This document shows, one piece after another, positions 53,028-61,985 of a DNA stretch of 64,000 nucleotides. Source of the stretch: Paenibacillus sp. JNUCC-31. GTDB lineage: Bacteria; Bacillota; Bacilli; Paenibacillales; Paenibacillaceae. The notes beneath the pieces were generated by a model that was not told the DNA's origin, made no database searches, and worked only from the letters and a program-made list of their open reading frames with translations. The first letter of the stretch is position 1. Every line of letters begins with the position of its first letter. The position numbers were made by a program, and so were the translations under genes. The stretch spans positions 7,378,001 to 7,442,000 of the forward strand of contig NZ_CP062165.1 of assembly GCF_014844075.1 (NCBI RefSeq). Direction: 5' to 3'.

Positions 53028-54062
53028 TCATGCCAAAAGGTTAATCAACCACGACCCGGCGAAAACCAACATAATAATGGCCAGGCTCAAACCAATAACG
53101 AACCGGGTTCGGAAGGTGGAGAGCAGCATCAATGTGCTTTTGAAATCTAGCATTGGACCGAGAACGAGAAAGGATAACAGCGGCCCTAATGCAAACGTGT
53201 GAGAGAAGGCAGAGGCTACGAATGCATCGGATGTCGAACAAAGAGACAATACATACGCAAAACCCATCATGAATGCATAGGAGGCGACAGGGCCGTTGCC
53301 CAGAGAAATGAGATCACTGCGGCTGATAAAGGTTTGAATGCTGGCTGTAATGAGAGCGCCAATCACCAAATATTTGCTCATATCGACGAATTCGTCACCG
53401 GCATGAATGAAAAAACTGCGCCAGTTCTTATCACGCGCGTGATCATGGTCGACAGCGTGCGAATGAGGCTGTGCCATTTTAAATCCAGGATGTGTCTTGA
53501 CCTCCGTCACTATAGCCTTCGGCTTACGTAGAGGATTCTGGCGGACGAACATATAGACCAGACCACCAATGGAAGCTGCAACAGCAAAGGCCAGTCCCAT
53601 ACGGGCAATCGTAATTTCAGGATGGGAAGGAAAAGCGAGCAGAGTCGCGGTAAAAACAATTGGATTTACAACAGGGCCGCTAAGAATAAAGGTCACCGCG
53701 ATATAGGGCGGCATGCCTTTATGCATCAACCGACGTACGACCGGAATCATGCCACATTCGCAGATGGGGAAAATAATTCCCAGCAGACCAGCGACCAGAA
53801 CACCTCCGACGGGGTTCTTGGGCGTGAGTTTACGAATCATTTCCTCCGAAACAAACCATTGCATTAGCGAAGACAACAACACCCCTATGAGCAGAAATGG
53901 AGCCGCTTCGAGGAAAATGCTGATGAATATCGTTTTCATATTTTGTAAGGCTTCACTGTTCCATGCTTCTTTCAGATCAGAAGCCATTGTGATTAACACG
54001 GGAACAAGAAATGCACAGGGAATAAGGAATGACAGGAGCTTTAGATTAGCTGCCATTTTCAT
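53028..54062 (-). CDS. ArsP_1/YcgR-type permease
   Basis: 344 aa with about eight membrane segments in two halves joined by a His-rich cytoplasmic loop (HSHAVDHDHARDK, about residues 208-220). Seen: the family motif ICECGMIPVVRRLMHKG (about 101-117) and SGPVVNPIVF. Start: GGAGG 9 bases before ATG 54062, with another in-frame ATG 21 codons further up without a site. A Zur-like box lies 76 bp upstream. With the TIGR03943-type gene it forms a two-gene unit divergent from rpmG-znuCBA. Confidence 0.82.
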   Translation of the reverse strand: MKMAANLKLLSFLIPCAFLVPVLITMASDLKEAWNSEALQNMKTIFISIFLEAAPFLLIGVLLSSLMQWFVSEEMIRKLTPKNPVGGVLVAGLLGIIFPICECGMIPVVRRLMHKGMPPYIAVTFILSGPVVNPIVFTATLLAFPSHPEITIARMGLAFAVAASIGGLVYMFVRQNPLRKPKAIVTEVKTHPGFKMAQPHSHAVDHDHARDKNWRSFFIHAGDEFVDMSKYLVIGALITASIQTFISRSDLISLGNGPVASYAFMMGFAYVLSLCSTSDAFVASAFSHTFALGPLLSFLVLGPMLDFKSTLMLLSTFRTRFVIGLSLAIIMLVFAGSWLINLLA

Positions 54063-54137
54063 CGGAACAGACCTCCAGAACCGGACTTTGGTGAAATATA
54101 TGCTTGTACTGTCCGCATCATACACATTCCCTTCAAT

Positions 54138-54158
54138 TAATCAACATTTTTACGATTT
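54138..54158. promoter_or_regulatory. Zur-like box upstream of the permease gene
   Basis: The right half TTACGATTT matches the Bacillus Zur consensus perfectly; the left half TAATCAACA is degenerate. Weaker than the two boxes on the other side of the divergent region. Confidence 0.4.
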
Positions 54159-54303
54159 ACAGGTCCAAGTTGCCGTTACTTTATATTTGCTCTGAACAGA
54201 GTTATTTTCACGTAAGGGATAATGATCCCCAAATTCGGTTTCGATTTAGAGCCTTTAAAAACTTGTAATGTTGACAAAAGAAAAAGCATAGGCTAATATC
54301 ATT

Positions 54304-54324
54304 AAATAGTAATGATTACGATTA
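54304..54324. promoter_or_regulatory. Zur box upstream of the L33 gene
   Basis: AATAGTAATGATTACGATT matches the Bacillus Zur consensus (AATCGTAATNATTACGATT) with one change. It lies 22 bp before the L33 start codon, where bound Zur would block transcription when zinc is plentiful. Confidence 0.8.
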
Positions 54325-54346
54325 AAAACCAGAGGAGGCCATATCT

Positions 54347-54496
54347 ATGAGAGTCATCGTAACTTTAGCCTGCACCGAGTGCGGAGATCGCAACTATACA
54401 ACAACCAAGAACAAGCGTAACCATCCGGAACGGATCGAATTGAAGAAATATTCACCACGATTGAAGAAAATGACGATTCACCGGGAAACCAGATAA
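54347..54496 (+). CDS. rpmG: 50S ribosomal protein L33, zinc-independent-type paralogue
   Basis: 49 aa, starting [19 protein letters not shown] and ending [17 protein letters not shown]33 of the zinc type has two CxxC pairs; here the first (CTEC) is kept but the second is gone (YSPRLKK, as in the C-minus paralogue RpmGC), so it should not hold zinc tightly. A Zur box directly upstream fits the known strategy of swapping zinc-binding ribosomal proteins for zinc-free ones under starvation. GGAGG precedes the ATG. Not in a longer operon: a second Zur box follows before znuC. Confidence 0.9.
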   Translation: MRVIVTLACTECGDRNYTTTKNKRNHPERIELKKYSPRLKKMTIHRETR

Positions 54497-54513
54497 TTTT
54501 TTTTGTTATTTTT

Positions 54514-54534
54514 ACATCGTAATATTTACGAAAA
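54514..54534. promoter_or_regulatory. Zur box upstream of znuC
   Basis: TCGTAATATTTACGA (54517-54531) is a near-perfect inverted repeat matching the Zur core, 15 bp before the znuC ATG. Confidence 0.8.
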
Positions 54535-54545
54535 GAGGAAAAACC

Positions 54546-55253
54546 ATGATCTTATCTTCCATGCGTGATGTGGTATTTGGATACGCCAAAGAGCCTGTCA
54601 TTGACCAATTGTCGCTGGATATCCATGTTGGGGAGTTTGTGGGCATTACAGGCCCCAACGGTTCTGCGAAAACAACCATGTTGAAGTTGCTGCTGGGGCT
54701 TTTACAGCCCTGGAGCGGCACGGTACATATGAATGCACAGTCCATACGTGGCAGCAAGCTGAACATTGGGTATGTACCCCAACAGGTCGCATCGTTCAAC
54801 AGTGGATTTCCCAGTACGGTAATCGAACTGGTGCGCTCCGGATGTTACCGCAAACTCGGCTTGTTCCGCAGATTCACATCCGAGCAGGAAGCGATTGTGG
54901 AGCGCAGCTTACGGGAAGTTGGCATGTGGGAATACCGCAACGCCCGGGTTGGCGAACTGTCGGGTGGACAAAAGCAGCGGATCTGCATTGCCAGAGCCTT
55001 GGCAGGCGAGCCGCAGGTACTTGTGTTGGATGAGCCGACTACAGGCATGGACCGACGCAGTCGTGAAGGGTTCTATGATCTGATGCGCCATTATGCCGAC
55101 GTTCATGGGCTAACTATCGTTATGGTAACCCACGGACTGGAAGAGATGGGCAATCGGTTAGACCGGACGATTACCCTGGAGCGGCAAGAAAGTGAGGAAT
55201 GGCAGTGTTTGAGTACGAATTCATGCAGCGTGCTTTCTGGGCAGGCGGACTGA
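54546..55253 (+). CDS. znuC: Zinc ABC transporter ATP-binding protein (ZnuC/AdcC)
   Basis: 235 aa. Seen: Walker A GPNGSAKTT (the GxxK form with Ala is normal in this subfamily), signature LSGGQKQR, Walker B VLVLDEPTTGMD, and switch His VTHGLEEM. The last ~18 residues are encoded in DNA that also encodes the N-terminus of the permease (55-bp overlap). Zinc specificity comes from the binding protein and the Zur box. Confidence 0.92.
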   Translation: MILSSMRDVVFGYAKEPVIDQLSLDIHVGEFVGITGPNGSAKTTMLKLLLGLLQPWSGTVHMNAQSIRGSKLNIGYVPQQVASFNSGFPSTVIELVRSGCYRKLGLFRRFTSEQEAIVERSLREVGMWEYRNARVGELSGGQKQRICIARALAGEPQVLVLDEPTTGMDRRSREGFYDLMRHYADVHGLTIVMVTHGLEEMGNRLDRTITLERQESEEWQCLSTNSCSVLSGQAD

Positions 55254-56092
55254 TCGGAGTCATTGCTCCAATTTTAGGAGTCTATCTAATGCTTCGACGC
55301 CAAGTACTGATGGCGGATACGTTATCCCATGTTTCATTGGCTGGGGTTGCTCTGGGTTCCATCATGAACCTTGATCCGGTGATCTGTGGATTTGCGATTG
55401 CGATTATCGGCGCATTGCTGGTAGAACAACTCCGGCGAAATTACCTGACGTATAGCGAGGTGCCTGTAGCGATCATTATGACATCGGGGCTGGCCCTTGC
55501 TGTGGTGCTCATGAGTCTGAAAACCAATCTGTCCAAGACATTCAGCTCCTACTTGTTCGGTTCCATCGTTGCAGTTAGTGATATGCAGTTATGGATTATG
55601 GCTGCTGTGTGCGTCATTGGACTGATTTTTTTCATCGTGCTCCGCAGACCCTTGTACAATTTGACGTTTGATGAGGAGACAGCTTCCATTGGAGGCATTC
55701 AGGTTAAAAGTTTATCATTTGCATTTGCTGTTCTGACAGGGATGACTGTAGCTTCAGCCATGCCGATTGTCGGCGTATTGCTTGTCTCTGCATTAATCGT
55801 ACTGCCCGCTGCCCTGGCACTGAGATTGTCACGCAGTTTTGCAGCAGCGATCCTTATCGCTATCGTCACCGGATTAATCGGTATTTTTAGCGGACTGACA
55901 ACCTCTTATCATTTAAATACACCACCGGGAGGAACGATTGCTCTTATCCTGCTCGTCTTTCTATTGATTGGAATATCGGCACAGAAGCTGATTGGACGAT
56001 ATAACCGTAAACGTCATCGTAAAGAGAGAAAACAACAACGTGCGACTCTATTCATACATTCAAGGGAGAATACAACACATGAAATTCAATAA
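55199..56092 (+). CDS. znuB: Zinc ABC transporter permease (ZnuB/AdcB)
   Basis: 297-aa ABC-3 family permease with about eight to nine membrane segments. Seen: VYLMLRRQVLMADTLSHVSLAGVA (about 28-51, in parts), a motif typical of the Mn/Zn permeases, and SAMPIVGVLLVSALIVLPAA (about 190-209). Basic C-terminal tail (RYNRKRHRKERKQQR). Start ATG 55199 lies inside znuC with AGTGAGG upstream. Overlaps znuA by 14 bp. Confidence 0.92.
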   Translation: MAVFEYEFMQRAFWAGGLIGVIAPILGVYLMLRRQVLMADTLSHVSLAGVALGSIMNLDPVICGFAIAIIGALLVEQLRRNYLTYSEVPVAIIMTSGLALAVVLMSLKTNLSKTFSSYLFGSIVAVSDMQLWIMAAVCVIGLIFFIVLRRPLYNLTFDEETASIGGIQVKSLSFAFAVLTGMTVASAMPIVGVLLVSALIVLPAALALRLSRSFAAAILIAIVTGLIGIFSGLTTSYHLNTPPGGTIALILLVFLLIGISAQKLIGRYNRKRHRKERKQQRATLFIHSRENTTHEIQ

Positions 56093-57164
56093 AAGTTCAG
56101 CTCTTGCACTATTATTCAGTCTTACACTCATCGTAGCGGGTTGTGGACAAAAACAGGCAACTTCCGAATCCAGTACCACCCCGGCTAACAGGCCAGTACC
56201 CGCAGAGACCGAAGAAGCCAAACTGAACGTTGAAGTCAGCTTCTATCCGATGTACGAATTCACCAAAAATGTGGCTGGTGATCTGGCCAATGTTCATACA
56301 CTTGTTCCTGCCGGTATGGAACCCCATGACTGGGAACCGACACCACAGGATATGGCAAGCATCGAGAAAGCGGATGTACTTGTTTATAATGGAGCGGGTA
56401 TGGAGTCCTGGATCGGTCAAGTTACGAATAGTCTGACCAATGCCAAACTCATTCAAGTGGAAGCAAGCCATGGGATCGATTTGCTGAAAGGTTCAGAAGA
56501 AGATGAGCATGATCATGAACACGAACATGCCGATTCATCGGACACGCATGACCATGCGGATGAAGCCACGACAGAGGAGCATGATCACGACCATGATGCA
56601 GGAGCAGATGCAGGCCATACACATGATCACGATCATGGTGGACTTGACCCCCACGTATGGTTGTCACCTACACTTGCCGTGAAGGAAGTACGGAATATCG
56701 AGGCTGGACTCACACAGGCTGCACCTGAACATGCTGAACAGTTTAAGCAAAATGCCGATGCCTACATAGCCAAACTGGAGGCGCTGGATCAGGACTTCAA
56801 GGCGGCTGTGGCAGACAGCAAACGTAAAGATTTCATCACACAGCATGCTGCATTCGGTTATCTTGCACAGGAATATGGTCTGCAGCAGGTACCGATTGCC
56901 GGGCTGTCTCCTGACCAGGAACCTTCGGCAGCACAAATGGCATCCGTTATTAATTTTGCCAAGGAGCATCAGGTCAAGACGATTTTCTTCGAAACGCTGG
57001 TTTCATCCAAAGTGTCTGAGACCATCGCCAGTGAAGTAGGGGCCAAAACGGCTGTATTGAACCCGATTGAAGGGTTGACGGAAGAGGAAATCGCAGCAGG
57101 AATGGATTACATCGGTGTAATGCGCCAGAATTTGGAGGCACTGAAACTGGCATTGAATGAATAG
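56079..57164 (+). CDS. znuA: Zinc-binding lipoprotein ZnuA/AdcA
   Basis: 361 aa. Lipobox VAGCG (Cys22). Cluster A-1 binding fold with zinc ligands visible at EPHDWEP (His83), DPHVWLS (His192) and the later FITQHAAFGY. Between the first two ligands is a long His/Asp/Glu-rich loop (about 139-187, some twenty histidines), the flexible zinc-capturing loop of this family. Start: AAGGGAGAA before ATG 56079; the longer open frame from 55992 overlaps znuB in another frame. Completes the znuCBA importer under Zur control. Confidence 0.94.
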   Translation: MKFNKSSALALLFSLTLIVAGCGQKQATSESSTTPANRPVPAETEEAKLNVEVSFYPMYEFTKNVAGDLANVHTLVPAGMEPHDWEPTPQDMASIEKADVLVYNGAGMESWIGQVTNSLTNAKLIQVEASHGIDLLKGSEEDEHDHEHEHADSSDTHDHADEATTEEHDHDHDAGADAGHTHDHDHGGLDPHVWLSPTLAVKEVRNIEAGLTQAAPEHAEQFKQNADAYIAKLEALDQDFKAAVADSKRKDFITQHAAFGYLAQEYGLQQVPIAGLSPDQEPSAAQMASVINFAKEHQVKTIFFETLVSSKVSETIASEVGAKTAVLNPIEGLTEEEIAAGMDYIGVMRQNLEALKLALNE

Positions 57165-57366
57165 AGCCATTGCTTCGTCAGGAAGCTGAGTACATGTAAA
57201 AGATTAACCCATTTGATGCCTGTCATCGAAAAAGGTACAATAATACAACATGCTGAGGAGTGGCTGTGCCATTCCTTTATCTTTTGCCACGCAGAGAGCA
57301 CAGGGATGTGCTCTTTTCGTAGTTCAAGGTGATCGGAGATTACGCAGGGAACGGGAGGAAGTGCTT

Positions 57367-57843
57367 ATGGATTTAAATGAAGAACAGGAAGTGCTGTTAA
57401 GCCAGCAGCCTGCCCATCTATGGAGAAGACGCAAGCTGGAGTTAATGCACTGGACGGAACGCGAGAAGCAGACGGTCGCAGAGAAGAGAACGGAGATCTG
57501 GAACGGTGTTGAAGTGGATGCTGAGCTTGTCGATGCCTTGACTTTGCTTCATAAAGCAGGCGTAAGCACCGAGTTTTCTTGTGCAGGTGTAAGCCCGCTG
57601 GACGAACCGGTAGATCATTCCCTGTATGCCTATGTTACACTTGTACAAAATGAGGCAGCCGATCAATTTGTGACTTATGCGCTGACGCGGATGCGCAACA
57701 GATTGCTGGTCACATTGGAGACAGGAACGGGTCGTTATGATCTGTCTTCTTTTTTCATCGGTCATAATCGGAGTTTTTGTTGGTGGATGCAATATTGCGC
57801 AGCACATTTTATGGATCGAAACGATTACAATGTAGCGACGTAG
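57367..57843 (+). CDS. Hypothetical protein, 158 aa
   Basis: Cytoplasmic, no membrane segment. Seen: a charged helical N-terminus (MDLNEEQEVLL ... LMHWTEREKQTVAEKR), a central LVDALTLLHKAGVSTEFSCAGVSP with one cysteine, and an aromatic C-terminus SSFFIGHNRSFCWWMQYCAAHF. GGGAGGAAG precedes ATG 57367, while the frame is open back to 57250 without a site. 48 bp before the M50-like gene, so probably co-transcribed. I do not recognise the family. Confidence 0.7.
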   Translation: MDLNEEQEVLLSQQPAHLWRRRKLELMHWTEREKQTVAEKRTEIWNGVEVDAELVDALTLLHKAGVSTEFSCAGVSPLDEPVDHSLYAYVTLVQNEAADQFVTYALTRMRNRLLVTLETGTGRYDLSSFFIGHNRSFCWWMQYCAAHFMDRNDYNVAT

Positions 57844-57890
57844 TATACAGACAGGCAGTTTTACTTGATGGCAAGGGAGGTAGGACCGGA

Positions 57891-58598
57891 TTGAATAAAT
57901 GGCTCAAAACCATACTGTTTCTGATGGGTTCAGCGATACTGACCCGTTTTATCCCGTTTTCTTCATTGTTTCGTAACCTGGATACAATGATTCACGAATT
58001 TGGCCATGCGCTGGTGACATTGTTGTTATCCGGCAAAGTATTGCGTATTGAATTATATGCTGATCACAGCGGTGTAACCTATTCGTCCATGCTGACACCA
58101 AGCAGATCCATAGTGGTTTCCCTGGCGGGTTATATAACCGCATCCCTCTTTGCATGGTTGCTATTTTATCTATATCGAAAAGGACGGCACATGTGGGGAC
58201 TCGGCATCATGACAGGTGTAGCTCTTGTGTCGCTTCTCTTCTATGTAAGGGGAGAATTCGGGATGTTGTGGCTTACAGGCTTCATTGCCCTGAATGTCGT
58301 GATTATGATTTTTGGTGCCAAAATTGCGAAATTCTATTATTTGTTACTGGCTTTTCTTACATTGGAAGAGTCCGTTGTCAGTGCAATGTACGTCGGGCTG
58401 ATGTCCTGGACACAACCTTCGCGGGCAGGGGATGCGGCGAATCTGGCTCAGCAGACATTCCTCCCAGCGCTTTTCTGGGGAACGCTATTTGCACTGTTTG
58501 CATTGTGGTGTGCGAAGGGTGCGCTTACGCTCTTTTTCCGAAAGGAAAGCACGGCCCGCACGCCAAAATCCCGTGGATTACGTGGGCGTAACGTTTAA
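57891..58598 (+). CDS. M50-type (site-2-protease-like) membrane metallopeptidase
   Basis: 235 aa, about six membrane segments. The zinc motif HEFGH is at residues 35-39 within TMIHEFGHALVTLLLSGKV, with the two His and the Glu on one helix. The chosen start is TTG 57891 with GGGAGG 10 bases upstream; the in-frame ATG at 57777 overlaps the preceding gene and has no site. The second metal-ligand motif of M50 proteases is not obvious, so activity is uncertain; the protein belongs to the M50B-like group of Bacilli. Confidence 0.8.
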   Translation: MNKWLKTILFLMGSAILTRFIPFSSLFRNLDTMIHEFGHALVTLLLSGKVLRIELYADHSGVTYSSMLTPSRSIVVSLAGYITASLFAWLLFYLYRKGRHMWGLGIMTGVALVSLLFYVRGEFGMLWLTGFIALNVVIMIFGAKIAKFYYLLLAFLTLEESVVSAMYVGLMSWTQPSRAGDAANLAQQTFLPALFWGTLFALFALWCAKGALTLFFRKESTARTPKSRGLRGRNV

Positions 58599-58608
58599 CA
58601 AAACAGAG

Positions 58609-58653
58609 AAGGCACTTCCTTTAATCTATATTAAAGGAGAGTGCCTTTTGTTT
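58609..58653. terminator. Terminator between convergent M50 and DUF4363 genes
   Basis: AAGGCACTTCCTTTAAT (58609-58625) pairs with ATTAAAGGAGAGTGCCTT (58630-58647) with one bulge, loop CTAT, followed by TTGTTTG. May act on both genes. Confidence 0.8.
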
Positions 58654-58662
58654 GTCTCAGGG

Positions 58663-59034
58663 TCAGTCGCCAAGATTATCCCATAACACATAAAAGTAAT
58701 AAATTTCTTCCATAATCGCCTTATCATCTTCTGCAGCAACACCGCCTTTGATCCTTGCCAGGGTACCGAGAATATCGTAGATCGTCTCACGCTCCACACT
58801 GAACTGGATGCGATTGACGATTTTTTCCCAGGCATTCATTGCATAATTAACTTGAGATTTGGCTTCCGTCCATTGTTTGCCTTCGACCTGCTTTTCCAGT
58901 TTGTGTATAGACTCAAGCAAGCGATCATCAGCGCCAAAGGGTTTCTTGAGAAAGGTCCCGCTAACCATAATCGCTGTGAACACAAGCAAGAGGCAGATCG
59001 GAAGCACATACAGCAACCAGAAACGCGTTTTCAT
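58663..59034 (-). CDS. DUF4363 family protein
   Basis: 123 aa. One N-terminal membrane segment (about 5-25, FWLLYVLPICLLLVFTAIMV), then an extracytoplasmic helical domain with LEKQVEGKQWTEAKSQVNYAMNAW and ERETIYDILGTLARIKGGV. GGAGG upstream. Lies 25 bp behind the DUF421 gene; the two families are regularly paired in Bacilli. Function unknown. Confidence 0.82.
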   Translation of the reverse strand: MKTRFWLLYVLPICLLLVFTAIMVSGTFLKKPFGADDRLLESIHKLEKQVEGKQWTEAKSQVNYAMNAWEKIVNRIQFSVERETIYDILGTLARIKGGVAAEDDKAIMEEIYYFYVLWDNLGD

Positions 59035-59059
59035 TCAACCGCCTCCTTCATGTAAAGAG

Positions 59060-59788
59060 TTAGAAAGGCCCCTCATAATCGCCCATATCGATTTTATCGG
59101 TGATCTTATCCTCGAACAGATCAATATACAATTTATCGTTAGGCAATATGGCGGCAAAAGCAATATCCTGTATTGTTACTTTTTGTTTCTTAAGCTGCTC
59201 ACTGAGCCAGGTGGTATCCTTGTTTCGTTCCTTCAGATTTTGCTTAATCAGGACGCCGTCAATGATAATCTCGGTCATCAGCTTGCTCTTGGCAGGATGC
59301 ATATGCATATCTTTTGCCGTTACCGGTTGGTTTTCCGGTTTCAACACCACAGAGAGACTGCCGTCCGGTTCAAGAATGGCATAATCCAGCGTAGTGATGT
59401 CGAATACATCCTTTTGTCGCAGCATCATGGTCAATTCGTCGAATTTCACACGCATTGTATGCAGGTTCTGTTCAAGAATTTTACCGTTCTGAATGACCAG
59501 TGTAGGATCAGAGTCCATCAGTTTGGAGATCGTACGATTTTTCAGCGTAATATACTGAAAGACGATCGTGATGATTGTGAAAATGGTCAAGGCTACAAAA
59601 TGAATCCACGCTTTGGAAGATAGATCCGTCGCAAATGTACCTGCAAGGGAACCGATCGTTATGCCGTTAATGTAATCAAAATACGTCAAGTTGCCCATTT
59701 GCTGTTTGCCCAGCACCCTTGTATAGATGATCAGGGTCAAAAAGGCGATAATAGACCGTACAGCAACAACCCATGTTTCTTCCATCAT
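59060..59788 (-). CDS. DUF421 (YetF/YkjA-like) membrane protein
   Basis: 242 aa: three membrane segments in the first ~85 residues, with YTRVLGKQQMGNLTYFDYINGITIGSLAG (parts of ~21-50), then a cytoplasmic YetF domain with ISKLMDSDPTLVIQNGKI, LRQKDVFDITTLDYAILEPDGSLSV and LIKQNLKERNKDTTWL. Start ATG 59788 (or 59785) behind GAAGGTGAT; an in-frame ATG 25 codons further up lacks a site. Sporulation and spore-coat-associated members are known in Bacillus, but no exact role is established. Confidence 0.85.
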   Translation of the reverse strand: MMEETWVVAVRSIIAFLTLIIYTRVLGKQQMGNLTYFDYINGITIGSLAGTFATDLSSKAWIHFVALTIFTIITIVFQYITLKNRTISKLMDSDPTLVIQNGKILEQNLHTMRVKFDELTMMLRQKDVFDITTLDYAILEPDGSLSVVLKPENQPVTAKDMHMHPAKSKLMTEIIIDGVLIKQNLKERNKDTTWLSEQLKKQKVTIQDIAFAAILPNDKLYIDLFEDKITDKIDMGDYEGPF

Positions 59789-59921
59789 GAATGTATCACC
59801 TTCCTTCACTTCGCCATACGATATGTGAAATCTTGACGCTGGAGTCCAATCTTTCATGTACACTCCGGTTTAGCGGACTAATACAAGCTTTTCCTACGCT
59901 GGATATTCTTATTCTTGAACG

Positions 59922-59957
59922 CAAAAAAAACGAAACCTGGATAGTAACCCAGGCTTC
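59922..59957 (-). terminator. Terminator of the uxu operon
   Basis: On the minus strand AAGCCTGG pairs with CCAGGTTT (one G-U pair, loop GTTACTAT) followed by CGTTTTTTTT. Lies ~57 bp after the uxuB stop. Confidence 0.8.
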
Positions 59958-60013
59958 GGATGATGATGAGGTACATCGATTTGATTTAAATGATTCATGA
60001 AATAGAACAGAGG

Positions 60014-60877
60014 TTATACACCCGAGTAGGCCATGAACCCGCCATCCACAGGTATAACCGTACCTGTAACAAAACCGGATTGACGTTCATCAGCCAGCCA
60101 CATCAGCGTACCCAGCAAATCTTCCGGTTTGCCGAAACGCCGCATAGGCGTGTGTGCAATGATCTTGCTTGAACGCTCTGTCGGCGAGCCGTCGGGCTTA
60201 AGCAGCAGATTACGATTCTGCTCAGTCAGGAAGAATCCTGGTGCAATGGCATTTACCCGGATTCCCGATTCTGCCAGATGTACCGCCAGCCATTGCGTGA
60301 AGTTGTTAATCGCGGCTTTCGCTGCACTGTACGCAGGAACTTTGGTCATGGGCGAAGGGGCACTCATCGACGAAATATTAATGACGGTAGCTGGTACGTC
60401 ACGTTCAATCATTTGTCTTGCGAAAATCTGGGTAGGGATGAGCGAACCGACAAAATTCAGATCCATGACTTGACGGAATCCCTCAACACTTACATCAAAA
60501 AAAGTAGTAATACCCGGTTGATCCAGATCTTCCTGTCTGAAAATTTCATTTGTAGTATTAGCGCTGGCATGGTTGCCGCCCGCTCCATTAATAAGGATGT
60601 CGCAGGGGCCCAGCCTCTCCAGAACCGTTGCTGCTGCAGCTATGACGCTGTCAGCCTGGGTCACATCACAAGCTACAGCGATCGCTTTCCCGCCGGCAGC
60701 TTCGATTGCCGCAGCGACTTCTTCCCCTTTGGATACGGTACGGTTCAGAATCGCTACACTTGCGCCATGGCGCGCCAGCTCTTCAGCCATGGAACGGCAC
60801 AGAACGCCTGCCCCGCCAGTAATTACGGCTGTTCTGCCTTCCAGACGTGTCGATCTTTCTTTGGCAAAGTTATTCAT
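60014..60877 (-). CDS. uxuB: Fructuronate reductase / mannonate oxidoreductase, SDR type
   Basis: 287-aa short-chain dehydrogenase that reduces fructuronate to D-mannonate in hexuronate catabolism (the Bacillus UxuB/YjmF type, unrelated to E. coli UxuB). Seen: [20 protein letters not shown] (about 17-36; Gly-rich NAD motif), [10 protein letters not shown] (about 92-101), ISSMSAPSP and the catalytic pair in YSAAKAA (about 180-186), then [17 protein letters not shown] before ATG 60877, which overlaps the uxuA stop (ATGA); the longer reading from 60916 lacks a site. Confidence 0.88.
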   Translation of the reverse strand: MNNFAKERSTRLEGRTAVITGGAGVLCRSMAEELARHGASVAILNRTVSKGEEVAAAIEAAGGKAIAVACDVTQADSVIAAAATVLERLGPCDILINGAGGNHASANTTNEIFRQEDLDQPGITTFFDVSVEGFRQVMDLNFVGSLIPTQIFARQMIERDVPATVINISSMSAPSPMTKVPAYSAAKAAINNFTQWLAVHLAESGIRVNAIAPGFFLTEQNRNLLLKPDGSPTERSSKIIAHTPMRRFGKPEDLLGTLMWLADERQSGFVTGTVIPVDGGFMAYSGV

Positions 60878-61941
60878 GATTTTGACCTCCTTTGCAGGGA
60901 ATCCCAGACGCCCCACAGATACATAATTCCCAGAGCCCGATCATAGAGTCCATATCCCGGCCTGCAATGTTCCCCCCAGAGATGGCGTCCATGGTCCGGT
61001 CGTGCATAACCTTCAAATCCAATATCGTGATAGGCCTCTACAACACCCGCAATATCGACATTACCATCCTGACTGCGGTGGGAGGTCTCAATAAAGTCAC
61101 CATTATCATAAATTTTAACATTACGGATATGTGCAAAAGGAATTCGGTCCCTGAACTCATGGATCATGCCGATAATGTCATTATTCGGATTGGCACCAAG
61201 TGAGCCACTGCACAGCGTCACACTGTTGTAAGGGCTGTCATAAAGATTCAGATATCGGCGAATATTGTCTTGGCTGGTAATAATCTTCGGCAGACCGAAG
61301 ATTGGCCATGGCGGGTCATCCGGATGAATAGCCATTCGAATACCTAATCGTTCAGCAGTAGGAATGATCTCCTGCAGGAAATAACGGGCATGTTCCCACA
61401 TATGATCCTCAGTTACATCTTTATAAGCTTCGAACAGACCTGTTAAATACTGCAATCGTTCCGGCTCCCAGCCAGGCATCGTTAATGCGGAATTTTCGGT
61501 AATACGTCGAACCAATTCCAACGGTTCAATATCGGCGATTTTGCTTTTCTCATAAAAGAGGGCCGTAGAGCCATCTTCCATCTCCTTATGCAAATCGGTT
61601 CGCAGCCAATCGAAGATCGGCATGAAGTTGTAACAGATGACTTTAACGCCTACCTTGGCGAGTTTTTCCATCGTTTTTTTGTAATTGGCAATATATTGGT
61701 CACGTGTAGGCAGACCGAGTTTGATATCTTCATGAATATTAACACTTTCAACGACATCCAGATGTAATCCGGCTTTGTCGGCTGCAGCTTTCACTTCCAG
61801 GATTTTGTCCATGGGCCATTCCTCACCTGCCGGAACATCGTGCAGTGCCCATACAATGCCTTCTACACCGGGAATTTGACGGATGTGATCAAGCGTTACA
61901 GTATCATTGCCTTCACCAAACCAGCGAAAAACCATTCTCAT
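60874..61941 (-). CDS. uxuA: Mannonate dehydratase
   Basis: Dehydrates D-mannonate to 2-keto-3-deoxygluconate. 355 aa, TIM-barrel with Mn/Fe site. Seen: [33 protein letters not shown] (parts of ~3-35), [14 protein letters not shown] (about 107-120), [20 protein letters not shown] (in parts, about 203-222), [11 protein letters not shown] and the closing [11 protein letters not shown]. Start: GAGGTGA six bases before ATG 61941; the frame extends 16 codons upstream without a site. 44 bp after the GntR gene. Confidence 0.92.
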   Translation of the reverse strand: MRMVFRWFGEGNDTVTLDHIRQIPGVEGIVWALHDVPAGEEWPMDKILEVKAAADKAGLHLDVVESVNIHEDIKLGLPTRDQYIANYKKTMEKLAKVGVKVICYNFMPIFDWLRTDLHKEMEDGSTALFYEKSKIADIEPLELVRRITENSALTMPGWEPERLQYLTGLFEAYKDVTEDHMWEHARYFLQEIIPTAERLGIRMAIHPDDPPWPIFGLPKIITSQDNIRRYLNLYDSPYNSVTLCSGSLGANPNNDIIGMIHEFRDRIPFAHIRNVKIYDNGDFIETSHRSQDGNVDIAGVVEAYHDIGFEGYARPDHGRHLWGEHCRPGYGLYDRALGIMYLWGVWDSLQRRSKS

Positions 61942-61985
61942 CTCGTTCACCTCATCAAGATTAATATAAAGAACAGATCTATCCA

